Source of the DNA: Bacteroidota bacterium
GTDB lineage: Bacteria > Bacteroidota > Bacteroidia > AKYH767-A > 2013-40CM-41-45
DNA length: 64,000 nt
Reading direction: 5' to 3'
Assembly: GCA_003389385.1 (NCBI GenBank)
Contig: QQVM01000021.1
Coordinates: forward strand, 1-64,000
Shown here: positions 1 to 7,959 of the stretch, piece by piece
How positions within the stretch are numbered: the stretch's first letter is position 1
Layout of the letters: every line of letters begins with the position of its first letter
Program-made: the position numbers and the translations under genes
Notes under the pieces: model-generated
Told to the model about the DNA's origin: nothing
Databases searched by the model: none
Seen by the model: only the letters and a program-made list of their open reading frames with translations

Positions 1-3000
1 CGGATGCGATCATACCCAACCGCTGATACTGACAATTAATAGCAGCACATCAGGCACCACTACCGTGACCGCCTGTGACAGCTACATCTGGAGCGGTCCG
101 CTTGGAAACGGACAGACTTATACAGCCAGCGGCACCTTCACTCATGTGACTCAGAATGCTGCCGGTTGCGATCATACGCAGACCCTTGTGCTGACGATCA
201 ACAGCAGCACCTCCGGTACAAGCACTGTCACTGCCTGTGACAGTTACACCTGGAGCGGACCTTTGGGCAATGGACAGACCTATACCCAGAGCGGCACCTT
301 CACGCACGTAACTCAGAATGCTGCCGGTTGCGATCATACCCAGACACTGGTACTGACCATCAACAGCAGCACATCAGGCACCACCACCGTGACCGCCTGT
401 GACAGTTATGTATGGGCAGAAAACGGACAAACATATTCTCAAAGCGGAACTTTCACTCATGTAAGTACAAATGCTGCCGGATGTCCGCACACAGAAACAC
501 TTATTCTGACTATTAACAACAGTACTAGTTCTTTTCAGAATGAATCAGCATGTGATGCTTACACCTGGTCTGTAAACGGGCAGACATATACTGCTTCAGG
601 TATTTATACTCATCAGGGACTGAACGTGAATGGGTGTACCCATACATTTACCCTGGATCTGACTATCAATTTGAGTACATCTTCAACTTCCAGTATTTCT
701 TCGTGCGATTCCTATACTTGGGATAAAACAGGACTTACATATACACAAAGCGGAACATATACTTCCCATGATGTAAATGCAAGTGGCTGTATACATACAT
801 ATTTCCTTATTCTTGAAATAAGAGCCAGTACAAGCTCTAATCAGACTGTAACTGAATGTGATAGTTATACATGGTCATTGAATAATCAGACATATTTTCA
901 ATCAGGTACGTACATGCATACTAGTATAAATGCATCCGGCTGTACTCACACATTTGTTTTGAATTTGACGATAAATTCAAGCAGTAGTTCTTCCATGAAT
1001 GTCACAGCCTGCAATTCTTATACCTGGTCTCTCAACAATCAAACCTATACTCAGAGCGGGACTTATACTCACCTTGGTACTAATTCATTTGGATGTCCGC
1101 ACTTGACAACTTTACACTTGACCATTAATCCAAATACATCTTCATCTGAAACTGTTGTTGCATGCAGGGATTATACATGGCCAGTAAATAATATCAAATA
1201 TTTTAATTCGGGTGTATATACTCATGTTGGAACAAATCAATTTGGATGTTCTCATACATATACACTGAACCTGACCATTCACCCTAATACACAATCCAGC
1301 CAGACAATTGTTGCTTGTGACAGCTATACCTGGCCGGTCAACGGGGTTACCTACACCACAAACGGTACAAGGACGCACCAGGGTACAAATGCGAACGGAT
1401 GTGTACACATCTACATATTGAATCTGACAATCAAAGCAAGTTCTTCCTCATCTCAGACAGTAACTGCCTGTGATTCTTATGTATGGTCTTTGAATGGTCA
1501 AACATACACACAGAGCGGAGTATATACTCATATGACTACAAACGCAAATGGATGTCCACATACGAATACGTTGAACCTGACAATTAATTACAGCAGCAGT
1601 TCTTCAATGTCTGCAACAGTATGTGATAATTATTTATGGGCAGTAAATGATCAGACTTATAATCAGAGCGGAACATACATTCACATGAGTACAAACGCAT
1701 CTGGTTGTTCGCACACTTCAACGTTGATACTGATTGTCAATAGCAGTTCAAACTCGTCGATATCAGCGACGGCATGTGACAGCTATGTTTGGTCGGAAAA
1801 CGGACAGACATACACTCAGAGCGGTACTTATACACATGTAAGCACCAATGCTGCTGGATGCCCTCATACCGCTACCCTAATCCTGACTATCAATAACAGT
1901 ACAAGTTCGTCTGTATCAGCCACGGCATGCGACAGCTATGTTTGGTCAGAGAATGGACAGACTTACACTCAGAGCGGCACTTACACTCATGTAAGCACTA
2001 ATGCTTCTGGATGTCCTCATACAGCTACCCTGATCCTGACTATCAATAATAGCTCAAGTTCGTCTGTATCAGCCACGGCATGCGACAGTTATATTTGGTT
2101 AGAAAACGGCCAGACTTACACTCAGAGCGGTACTTACACATTTGTAAGCACCAATGCTTCTGGATGTCCTCATACAGCTACCCTGATACTGACTATCAAT
2201 AACAGTTCAAGCTCGTCTGTATCAGCGACTACATGTGACAGTTATGTTTGGTCAGAAAATGGTCAGACTTACACTCAGAGCGGTACTTACACTTATGTAA
2301 GCACCAATGCTTCGGGATGCCCTCATACTGCCACTCTGATCCTGACTATCAATAATAGCACAAGTTCTTCTGTATCAGCGACGGCATGCGACAGTTATGT
2401 TTGGTCAGAAAACGGTCAGACTTACACGCAGAGTGGCACTTACACTCAAGTAAGCACCGATGCTTCGGGATGCCCTCATACAGCCACTCTGATCCTGACT
2501 ATCACTAATAGTTCAAGCTCGTCTGTATCAGCGACTACATGCGACAGTTATATTTGGTCAGAGAACGGACAGACTTACACTCAAAGTGGCACTTACACTC
2601 ATGTAAGCACCAATGCTTCTGGATGCCCTCATACCGCTACCCTAATCCTGATTATCAATAACAGTTCAAGTTCGTCTGTATCAGCCACGGCATGCGACAG
2701 CTATGTTTGGTCAGAAAACGGACAGACTTACACTCAGAGCGGCACTTACACTCATGTAAGCACCAATGCTTCTGGATGTCCTCATACAGCTACTATCAGC
2801 CTTACGATTAATAATAACACTTCATCAAGCAGCACAATAAGTGCATGCAATTTCTATACCTGGCCTGAAAATGGCCAGACGTATACTCAGAGCGGAGTGT
2901 TCACGCATAGCAAGACGAATGCATCAGGATGTACGCATCTAAGCACTTTAAATCTGACTATCAATCAAAACACTGCATCAAGTGAATCTGTGATTGCATG

Positions 3001-3430
3001 CAATAGCTATTTTTGGCCTGTTAATAATACAACATATACTCAGAGCGGAACCTACTTTCATGTAGGCACTAATGCAGCCGGATGTCAGCATACCTATATG
3101 TTACAGCTGACAATCCATCAGGGTACATCTTCATCTGAATCCGCGACTGCCTGCAACTCTTTTATGTGGAATGTGAATGGTAATACGTATACGAGCAGCG
3201 GAACATATACTCATTCTGGTCTGAACCAAAATGGTTGTCCGCACACTTATACTCTGATTTTGACTATTAATAGCAGCAGCCAGTCTTCCACGAATGTTGT
3301 TGCATGCGGAAGCTACACCTGGTCTGTGAACAATGTGACTTACCTCAATAGTGGAACATATACTCATGTTTCTACCAATGCATCGGGATGTCCGCATACA
3401 TCAATTCTGAATATTACCATTTCAAGTGGA
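1..3430 (+). repeat. In-frame tandem repeat array, 153-bp unit
   Basis: One partial and 22 full coding repeats. The first two full units are 54 codons long (an insert around GPLGNG); the rest are 51 codons (153 bp). Conserved positions are A-C-D-S-Y-x-W, N-G-Q-T-Y-T-x-S-G-T-Y-T-H, N-A-x-G-C-x-H-T and L-x-L-T-I-N. Divergence is uneven: units at each end of the central block vary freely, while two groups are almost identical. Because the period is a multiple of three, copy-number change keeps the frame. Confidence 0.93.
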
Positions 3431-5437
3431 CTTGCAGTGAATTGCTCAGTCGTTAGCCATGTTTCATGTTTTGGTGGCTCCGACGGAAGTGTATCTCTGA
3501 ATATCACAGGTGGTATTCCTCCATACATTATTACTGGATCAACTTCAGGTCTCAGTGCTGATACATATTCGTATATTGTAAGTGATGCCGCAGGATGTAC
3601 TGCTGTTTGTTCAGCTACGATCACAGAGCCGGGTAAAATTTCCGGTAATATGAGTGTCACAGCGGCCAATTGCGGAATATCAAATGGTACCGCCACAGCC
3701 AATGTTTCTGGCGGAACCCCTCCTTACACATATTTGTGGTCTGATAATCAAACTACCAATCCTGCAACAGGACTTGCTGCTGGAAGTTATTCAGTTACTG
3801 TTACTGATCAGAATGGATGTACCGCCAGACTCACTGGTAATGTTCCGGGAGTCGGTGTATTGCCGGATCCTGCAGGTACCATTTCCGGACCAAATGGTGT
3901 ATGCAGAAATAACTCTGGAATAATTTATTCTATTGCCCCGGTTTCAGGAGCAAGTTCATATGATTGGTTGCTGCCTTCCGGTATCACCGGCAGTTCAAAT
4001 ACAAATTCCATTACCGTCAGCATAAGTTCTAATTATTCAGGAGGATTTATCTGTGTTGTACCTGTAAATAGTTGCGGAAGCGGAATGCAAGCATGCATGA
4101 ATATCCCTGTGTTTACCGCAAAGCCGGCTCAACCAGGAAATATTGTAGGTCCAGTTAACCCTTGTGGGCCAATTGTAGTTACTTATTCTGTGCCTGCAGT
4201 TCCGAACACTTCCACCTATATGTGGACAGTTTCAGGAACAGGGTTGTCAATCCTGAGCGGAAACGGAACTAATTCTATACAGGTTAGTATTCCTTCAGGC
4301 TTTGGACAAGGTACGGTGTCGGTCACAGCTCAGAACTGTATTGGTATATCATCGCCAAGATCAGTACTGATTACTGGAATTCCTGTGCATTCCAACTCCT
4401 TGAACGGGCCTGCCTTTGCCTGCGCTAACACCAGCAATGTCAATTATAGCATCAATCCTGTGATTGGAGCAGGTAACTCTTATGTATGGTCAACAATTGG
4501 CGATATGACAGTGGTTTCTTCAAACCTTAATTCATGCGTAGTAAACTTTGGCCCGAATTTCACCACTGGTTCTCTTAATGTAACTACCTCAAGTGCTTGC
4601 GGACCGTTTACAAAGAGTTATACAATTCGATCAACACCGCTTCAGCCAGGTTCTATTTCCGGTCCAGGTACGAACCTGTGTAATCTTTCCGGTGTTACCT
4701 ACAGCATAGCGGCTGTGGCTAATGCAACCAGCTATGCGTGGACTGTACCTGCGGGAGTTAATATCACTGCCAACACAGGCTTGTCAATCACGGTGAATTT
4801 CACACCTGCCTTTACCGGCACAGGAAACATATGTGTTGCTGCCGTTAATTCGTGCGGACCTGGTGTTGAAAGGTGTTATTCAGTCACTGCTCGTCCAGGC
4901 GTTCCTTCTGATCCGAACGGACCATTGTCTGTTTGCAAATCCAATTCAGCAGTGAATTACACAATTCTACCTGTTTCAGGTGCTGTGTCTTATACTTGGT
5001 CTATTACAGGAGGTGCTACCATTAGTCCAACTGGCACATCAGCAACAGTGAACTATAATTCTGCAACTTCGAATCAGGCAATCATCACGGTTAATGCTGT
5101 GAACAGTTGTGGTGCAAGTCAGCCAGGACGATCTACAGTTATGGTCAATCTTGGTTGCCGTACCACCAACCATGACATGGCAATTGAGGATCTGAAAGCA
5201 TTTCCAAATCCGACATCGGGCCGTGTCACCTTCAGTATGAACTCAACTTCTGACTCAGAATACTTTGTTATTCTAAGGGATATTCTTGGCAAAGAAATCC
5301 AGACTGAGAAAATACAGGTCAAATCAGGAGCCAATATCCTTGAGATGGATTTAGGTAAATATCCAAAAGGTATTTACATGGTTTCATTTGATAGAATAGG
5401 GGAGAAGTCAAATGTGATAAGGATTTTGGTTCAGTAA
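1..5437 (+). CDS. Giant repetitive T9SS type A cargo protein (5' partial)
   Basis: The frame is open from base 2, so the gene begins upstream; the GTG at 65 lies inside a repeat and is not the start. In order it shows about 23 tandem repeats of 51-54 residues (bases 1-3430), two SprB-like repeats (about 3430-3850; motifs SCFGGSDGS, GGIPPY, GGTPPYTYLWS), several PKD/Ig-like domains (about 3860-5140; recurring SGPNGVC-type openings and Y-x-W-x-P cores), and a C-terminal type A sorting domain (about 5190-5437; AFPNPTSG, then KGIYMVSF). Proteins of this build are exported by the T9SS and attached to the cell surface or released; an adhesin-like role is inference. Each repeat carries two cysteines, in ACDSY and in GCPHT or GCTHT. 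A hairpin terminator follows. The missing N-terminus should hold a Sec signal peptide. Family assignment is firm; the ligand is unknown. Confidence 0.9.
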   Translation, partial: GCDHTQPLILTINSSTSGTTTVTACDSYIWSGPLGNGQTYTASGTFTHVTQNAAGCDHTQTLVLTINSSTSGTSTVTACDSYTWSGPLGNGQTYTQSGTFTHVTQNAAGCDHTQTLVLTINSSTSGTTTVTACDSYVWAENGQTYSQSGTFTHVSTNAAGCPHTETLILTINNSTSSFQNESACDAYTWSVNGQTYTASGIYTHQGLNVNGCTHTFTLDLTINLSTSSTSSISSCDSYTWDKTGLTYTQSGTYTSHDVNASGCIHTYFLILEIRASTSSNQTVTECDSYTWSLNNQTYFQSGTYMHTSINASGCTHTFVLNLTINSSSSSSMNVTACNSYTWSLNNQTYTQSGTYTHLGTNSFGCPHLTTLHLTINPNTSSSETVVACRDYTWPVNNIKYFNSGVYTHVGTNQFGCSHTYTLNLTIHPNTQSSQTIVACDSYTWPVNGVTYTTNGTRTHQGTNANGCVHIYILNLTIKASSSSSQTVTACDSYVWSLNGQTYTQSGVYTHMTTNANGCPHTNTLNLTINYSSSSSMSATVCDNYLWAVNDQTYNQSGTYIHMSTNASGCSHTSTLILIVNSSSNSSISATACDSYVWSENGQTYTQSGTYTHVSTNAAGCPHTATLILTINNSTSSSVSATACDSYVWSENGQTYTQSGTYTHVSTNASGCPHTATLILTINNSSSSSVSATACDSYIWLENGQTYTQSGTYTFVSTNASGCPHTATLILTINNSSSSSVSATTCDSYVWSENGQTYTQSGTYTYVSTNASGCPHTATLILTINNSTSSSVSATACDSYVWSENGQTYTQSGTYTQVSTDASGCPHTATLILTITNSSSSSVSATTCDSYIWSENGQTYTQSGTYTHVSTNASGCPHTATLILIINNSSSSSVSATACDSYVWSENGQTYTQSGTYTHVSTNASGCPHTATISLTINNNTSSSSTISACNFYTWPENGQTYTQSGVFTHSKTNASGCTHLSTLNLTINQNTASSESVIACNSYFWPVNNTTYTQSGTYFHVGTNAAGCQHTYMLQLTIHQGTSSSESATACNSFMWNVNGNTYTSSGTYTHSGLNQNGCPHTYTLILTINSSSQSSTNVVACGSYTWSVNNVTYLNSGTYTHVSTNASGCPHTSILNITISSGLAVNCSVVSHVSCFGGSDGSVSLNITGGIPPYIITGSTSGLSADTYSYIVSDAAGCTAVCSATITEPGKISGNMSVTAANCGISNGTATANVSGGTPPYTYLWSDNQTTNPATGLAAGSYSVTVTDQNGCTARLTGNVPGVGVLPDPAGTISGPNGVCRNNSGIIYSIAPVSGASSYDWLLPSGITGSSNTNSITVSISSNYSGGFICVVPVNSCGSGMQACMNIPVFTAKPAQPGNIVGPVNPCGPIVVTYSVPAVPNTSTYMWTVSGTGLSILSGNGTNSIQVSIPSGFGQGTVSVTAQNCIGISSPRSVLITGIPVHSNSLNGPAFACANTSNVNYSINPVIGAGNSYVWSTIGDMTVVSSNLNSCVVNFGPNFTTGSLNVTTSSACGPFTKSYTIRSTPLQPGSISGPGTNLCNLSGVTYSIAAVANATSYAWTVPAGVNITANTGLSITVNFTPAFTGTGNICVAAVNSCGPGVERCYSVTARPGVPSDPNGPLSVCKSNSAVNYTILPVSGAVSYTWSITGGATISPTGTSATVNYNSATSNQAIITVNAVNSCGASQPGRSTVMVNLGCRTTNHDMAIEDLKAFPNPTSGRVTFSMNSTSDSEYFVILRDILGKEIQTEKIQVKSGANILEMDLGKYPKGIYMVSFDRIGEKSNVIRILVQ
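1760..2790 (+). repeat. Homogenised block of seven near-identical 153-bp units
   Basis: Units starting at 1760, 1913, 2066, 2219, 2372, 2525 and 2678 keep the same register to the base. They differ only by scattered substitutions, many synonymous, for example tcagccacg versus tcagcgacg at unit starts. This suggests recent tandem duplication, unequal crossing-over or gene conversion inside the older, diverged array. Assembly from short reads is also at risk here, so the copy number should be treated with care. Confidence 0.85.
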
Positions 5438-5463
5438 TCTTTTTTAAAGCTTTTATTTTGACG

Positions 5464-5506
5464 CCGGAATATGAAGTGTAACAATCTTCATGTTCCGGTT
5501 TTTATT
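5464..5506 (+). terminator. Intrinsic terminator of the repeat-protein gene
   Basis: A 12-bp stem, CCGGAATATGAA (5464-5475) with TTCATGTTCCGG (5487-5498) and one G-T wobble, has an 11-nt loop and is followed by TTTTTATTTT. It sits 27 bases after the stop codon. Confidence 0.8.
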
Positions 5507-5721
5507 TTCTTCCGATTTGTTTTCTGATTAGTTAATTACAAGAAAAAATAGTCTTCTTTTTCAGTAGGATAGGAAAGCTTTGTTTACGGTTAGAAATTTG
5601 CTGCTATGTGAACTGAACGTTTTTATTCACACCTCACAAATGAATGATGAAGTAATTGAGTGCAAGAATTGTTGTTTTCTTTGCATTTTTTGTGACATTA
5701 TCTGAGATCCCTTATGGATGT

Positions 5722-5753
5722 TTGAGTTAATTGTTAGAATTATAATAGTTTTG
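5722..5753 (+). promoter_or_regulatory. Probable gapA promoter (Bacteroidetes type)
   Basis: TTG at 5722-5724 (within TTTG), a 21-base spacer, then TAGTTTTG at 5746-5753, which matches TAnnTTTG. Transcription would begin about five to seven bases later, leaving a leader of only some 12 nt before the ATG at 5772. The rest of the 334-base gap from 5438 holds the upstream terminator and AT-rich sequence without any recognisable gene. Confidence 0.55.
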
Positions 5754-5771
5754 TCGAACCATTAATCATTT

Positions 5772-6776
5772 ATGAAAAAAATTCGCATCGCGATTAACGG
5801 TTTCGGCCGTATTGGAAGAATGACTACACGCGTTATTCTAAGTAAAACGAATCTTGAACTGGTAGCTATTAATGATCTTACCGACAATAAAACTCTTGCG
5901 CATCTTTTCAAATACGATTCAATACACGGCCGGTTCAATGGCAAGGTTGATTCTACAGATCACCATATTGTGATCAACGGAAAAAGCATTGAATGTCTAA
6001 GTGAGAAAGATCCTGCCAACCTGCCATGGAAAAAGCTGGGAGTCGACGTAGTACTAGAATGTACAGGCAAGTTTACCGATAAACAGGGAGCAGAGCTTCA
6101 TTTAAAAGCAGGCTCGAAAAAAGTAGTACTTTCTGCGCCCTCCAAAGGAAAAGATAAAATTAAAACTATTGTCCTGGGTGTAAATGATCATGAACTCCTT
6201 GCTGAAGACCTGATTGTTAGCAATGCCTCTTGTACAACCAATAATGCTGCACCCCTGATAAAAATTCTTGATGATAATTGGGGTATCGAAAGTGCTTTTG
6301 TCACAACTATTCACAGTTACACCGGTGATCAGAATATTCACGATGCTCCGCATAAGGATTTGAGACGAGCACGAGCTGCTGCAGTTTCAATAATACCTAC
6401 AACAACAGGAGCTGCAAAGGCCTTGGGTGAAGTGCTTCCTCACTTGGACGGAAAGCTCGGTGGAGCAGGAGTAAGGGTGCCTACAGCTGATGGTTCACTG
6501 ACTGATATTACTTGCGTGTTGAAAAAAGAAGTTAGTGAAGGACAAATTAATGAGAAATTCAAAGATTGTGCTGCCGGTCAATACAAAGGCATATTGGATT
6601 ATACTGAAGATCCAATTGTTTCTATCGATATAGTTGGAAATCCTGCATCCTGCATTTTTGACGCGCAATTGACCACAGTTCTGGGAAATATGGTGAAAGT
6701 TGTAGGCTGGTATGACAATGAAATTGGCTATAGTAACCGCCTGGTGGACCTTCTCGAGAAGATTTCATCATTTTAG
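5772..6776 (+). CDS. gapA: Type I glyceraldehyde-3-phosphate dehydrogenase
   Basis: Converts glyceraldehyde 3-phosphate, NAD+ and phosphate to 1,3-bisphosphoglycerate in glycolysis, or the reverse in gluconeogenesis; cytoplasmic tetramer. At 334 residues it has the usual length. The NAD-binding Rossmann motif NGFGRIGR is at the N-terminus, the adenine-ribose region reads AINDLTD, the catalytic cysteine is Cys154 in SNASCTTN, the activating histidine is His181 in TTIHSYTGDQ, and WYDNEIGYSNR lies near the C-terminus. The Asp in NDLTD is typical of NAD-preferring enzymes. It appears monocistronic: a terminator and promoter precede it and 270 noncoding bases follow. No Shine-Dalgarno sequence is seen, as is usual in this phylum. 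The assignment is secure. Confidence 0.97.
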   Translation: MKKIRIAINGFGRIGRMTTRVILSKTNLELVAINDLTDNKTLAHLFKYDSIHGRFNGKVDSTDHHIVINGKSIECLSEKDPANLPWKKLGVDVVLECTGKFTDKQGAELHLKAGSKKVVLSAPSKGKDKIKTIVLGVNDHELLAEDLIVSNASCTTNNAAPLIKILDDNWGIESAFVTTIHSYTGDQNIHDAPHKDLRRARAAAVSIIPTTTGAAKALGEVLPHLDGKLGGAGVRVPTADGSLTDITCVLKKEVSEGQINEKFKDCAAGQYKGILDYTEDPIVSIDIVGNPASCIFDAQLTTVLGNMVKVVGWYDNEIGYSNRLVDLLEKISSF

Positions 6777-7046
6777 TTACCCTATTCAATTGTTTTTTAT
6801 TAAAATTATATCTTTGATTATTAAAGATTTATAATTATTTTCAGTCATTAACAAAGCTTAACGAATTAAATCCGATTAGAATCGTTTCTTTGGTTGCTAA
6901 ATGATATTGGATTTTTGATTAGAATAATGTACAATTCATTAAAATATTGATTATCCTGAATTGTATTAATTACCGATGATTTGATCCGATAAACATTTTA
7001 CTGACACGCTTGTTGTCTTACCACATTTCGATTATTATTAATTTTT
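6777..7046. other. AT-rich intergenic region after gapA
   Basis: No recognisable gene is present. An imperfect AT-rich stem-loop at about 6804-6835 (TCTTT pairing with AAAGA, extended by AATTATA and TATAATT with a 2-nt bulge) might end the gapA transcript weakly. It overlaps TATCTTTG at 6809-6816, which resembles a -7 box, but the only upstream TTG is 16 bases away, which is short. I cannot assign a promoter for the small gene that follows. Confidence 0.3.
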
Positions 7047-7214
7047 ATGAAAAGACGCCCAAAAAAGAAGGCAAAGCCAATTAAACAGGTTGAACAGGAT
7101 GCCACGACAAGGATTAAAGTTCAACTTGACCACAAAACATTGATGGTAGTGCACAGCATGTCCGCTTTCAAGATGTGGAAAAAACGTTACCCACTGGCTA
7201 AAGTCATCTCCTAA
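7047..7214 (+). CDS. Small basic protein, 55 residues, unknown function
   Basis: ATG to TAA gives 55 residues, too short for many gene callers. It begins with a lysine and arginine cluster (MKRRPKKKAK), continues with TRIKVQLDHKT, and ends with a hydrophobic and aromatic tail (FKMWKKRYPLAKVIS). No signal peptide or membrane segment is visible. The basic N-terminus would suit RNA or ribosome contact, but that is inference. It stands alone between gapA and the tRNA-tuf-rpo cluster, with a stem-loop after its stop and the tRNA promoter further on. I have the impression that similar short basic proteins occur in other Bacteroidetes, but could not check. The coding call rests on the clean frame, amino-acid composition and position; it could still be spurious. 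Confidence 0.6.
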   Translation: MKRRPKKKAKPIKQVEQDATTRIKVQLDHKTLMVVHSMSAFKMWKKRYPLAKVIS

Positions 7215-7225
7215 TTCAAGCCTAA

Positions 7226-7265
7226 GCTAAACTATGTGCTTTTTTGATGGAAAAACGAGTTTAGC
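7226..7265 (+). terminator. Possible stem-loop terminator after the 55-codon gene
   Basis: GCTAAACT (7226-7233) pairs perfectly with AGTTTAGC (7258-7265). Inside, TTTTT and AAAAA can form a second stem. Only a weak T-rich stretch follows, so termination is uncertain; it may be a transcript-end or processing hairpin. Confidence 0.4.
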
Positions 7266-7333
7266 CCTTTATTATTTACTTAACTCCCTAATAATAAGCT
7301 GAAAAATCTTTTTAAAATTATTTTTCAGGAAAA

Positions 7334-7364
7334 TTGGCAATTCAAAAGTCCTTTTCTAAATTTG
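7334..7364 (+). promoter_or_regulatory. Promoter of the tRNA-tuf-secE operon
   Basis: TTG at 7334-7336, a 20-base spacer, then TAAATTTG at 7357-7364, an exact match to TAnnTTTG with ideal spacing. It lies 48 bases before the first tRNA and is one of the two best promoter matches in the window, as expected for a highly expressed translation operon. Confidence 0.75.
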
Positions 7365-7412
7365 CACTCCCTTTTTTAAGGGTAGTGCGTTCGTTGAAAA
7401 TCGAACAAATTC

Positions 7413-7486
7413 GCCGATGTAGCTCAGTTGGCCAGAGCTACTGATTTGTAATCAGTGGGTCGGGGGTTCGAATCCCTCCATCGGCT
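7413..7486 (+). tRNA. tRNA-Thr (anticodon TGT)
   Basis: Acceptor arms GCCGATG and CATCGGC, D-arm TAGCTCAG, anticodon stem ACTGA/TCAGT with loop TTTGTAA, and T-loop TTCGAAT. Anticodon TGT reads ACA. First gene of the tRNA cluster. No CCA is encoded. Confidence 0.96.
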
Positions 7487-7528
7487 CTTGTTCTTTAAAA
7501 TTTATGCAGTTATTCAATTAACCGAGAA

Positions 7529-7609
7529 GGGGAGATACCAGAGTGGCCAAATGGGACGGACTGTAAATCCGTTGCGCAAGCTTCGAAGGTTCGAATCCTT
7601 CTCTCCCCA
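7529..7609 (+). tRNA. tRNA-Tyr (anticodon GTA)
   Basis: Acceptor arms GGGGAGA and TCTCCCC, anticodon stem ACGGA/TCCGT with loop CTGTAAA, a long variable arm (TGCGCAAGCTTC) typical of class II tRNAs, and T-arm GAAGG/CCTTC. Anticodon GTA. No CCA is encoded. Confidence 0.96.
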
Positions 7610-7692
7610 CTCATTCTTTGATGGGATGCGTTTCCATTTACCTGCAATGCACATTCAAACTTTGCAGGAAAATGAAACCGGAATGACAACAA

Positions 7693-7765
7693 GCGGAAGT
7701 AGCTCATTTGGTAGAGCATCAGCCTTCCAAGCTGAGGGTGGCGGGTTCGAGCCCCGTCTTCCGCT
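7693..7765 (+). tRNA. tRNA-Gly (anticodon TCC)
   Basis: Acceptor arms GCGGAAG and CTTCCGC, D-arm TAGCTCA, anticodon stem TCAGC/GCTGA with loop CTTCCAA, and T-loop TTCGAGC. Anticodon TCC reads GGA and GGG. No CCA is encoded. Confidence 0.96.
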
Positions 7766-7778
7766 CCAGTAATTTCCG

Positions 7779-7851
7779 GCCAATGTAGCTCAGTTGGTAG
7801 AGCACATCCATGGTAAGGATGAGGTCACCAGTTCGATCCTGGTCATTGGCT
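7779..7851 (+). tRNA. tRNA-Thr (anticodon GGT)
   Basis: Acceptor arms GCCAATG and CATTGGC, anticodon stem CATCC/GGATG with loop ATGGTAA, and T-loop TTCGATC. Anticodon GGT reads ACC and ACU. Only 13 bases separate it from tRNA-Gly; tuf starts about 110 bases downstream. Confidence 0.96.
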
Positions 7852-7959
7852 CTATTATTATTACTGCTGAATAGTACAGATGCGCTTCCAGCTACCACTA
7901 TTCGGTTCTTGATCATAAACAATTTCAGTTAAACTCTAATCACTTAAATATCCATTGCC

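Noticed and set aside
65-67. Start codon of the giant repeat protein at 65
   Set aside because: It is a GTG inside a repeat; the frame continues to base 2, so the gene is cut by the window.
1-3430. A CRISPR array or VNTR-like noncoding repeat
   Set aside because: The 153-bp period keeps one reading frame throughout with conserved residues, and there are no short direct repeats with unique spacers.
3654-3923. An 89-codon open frame inside the repeat protein
   Set aside because: It overlaps a domain-rich gene in another frame and has no independent support.
7455-7772. A 105-codon open frame across the tRNA cluster
   Set aside because: It reads through three tRNA genes that have full cloverleaf pairing; it is a shadow.
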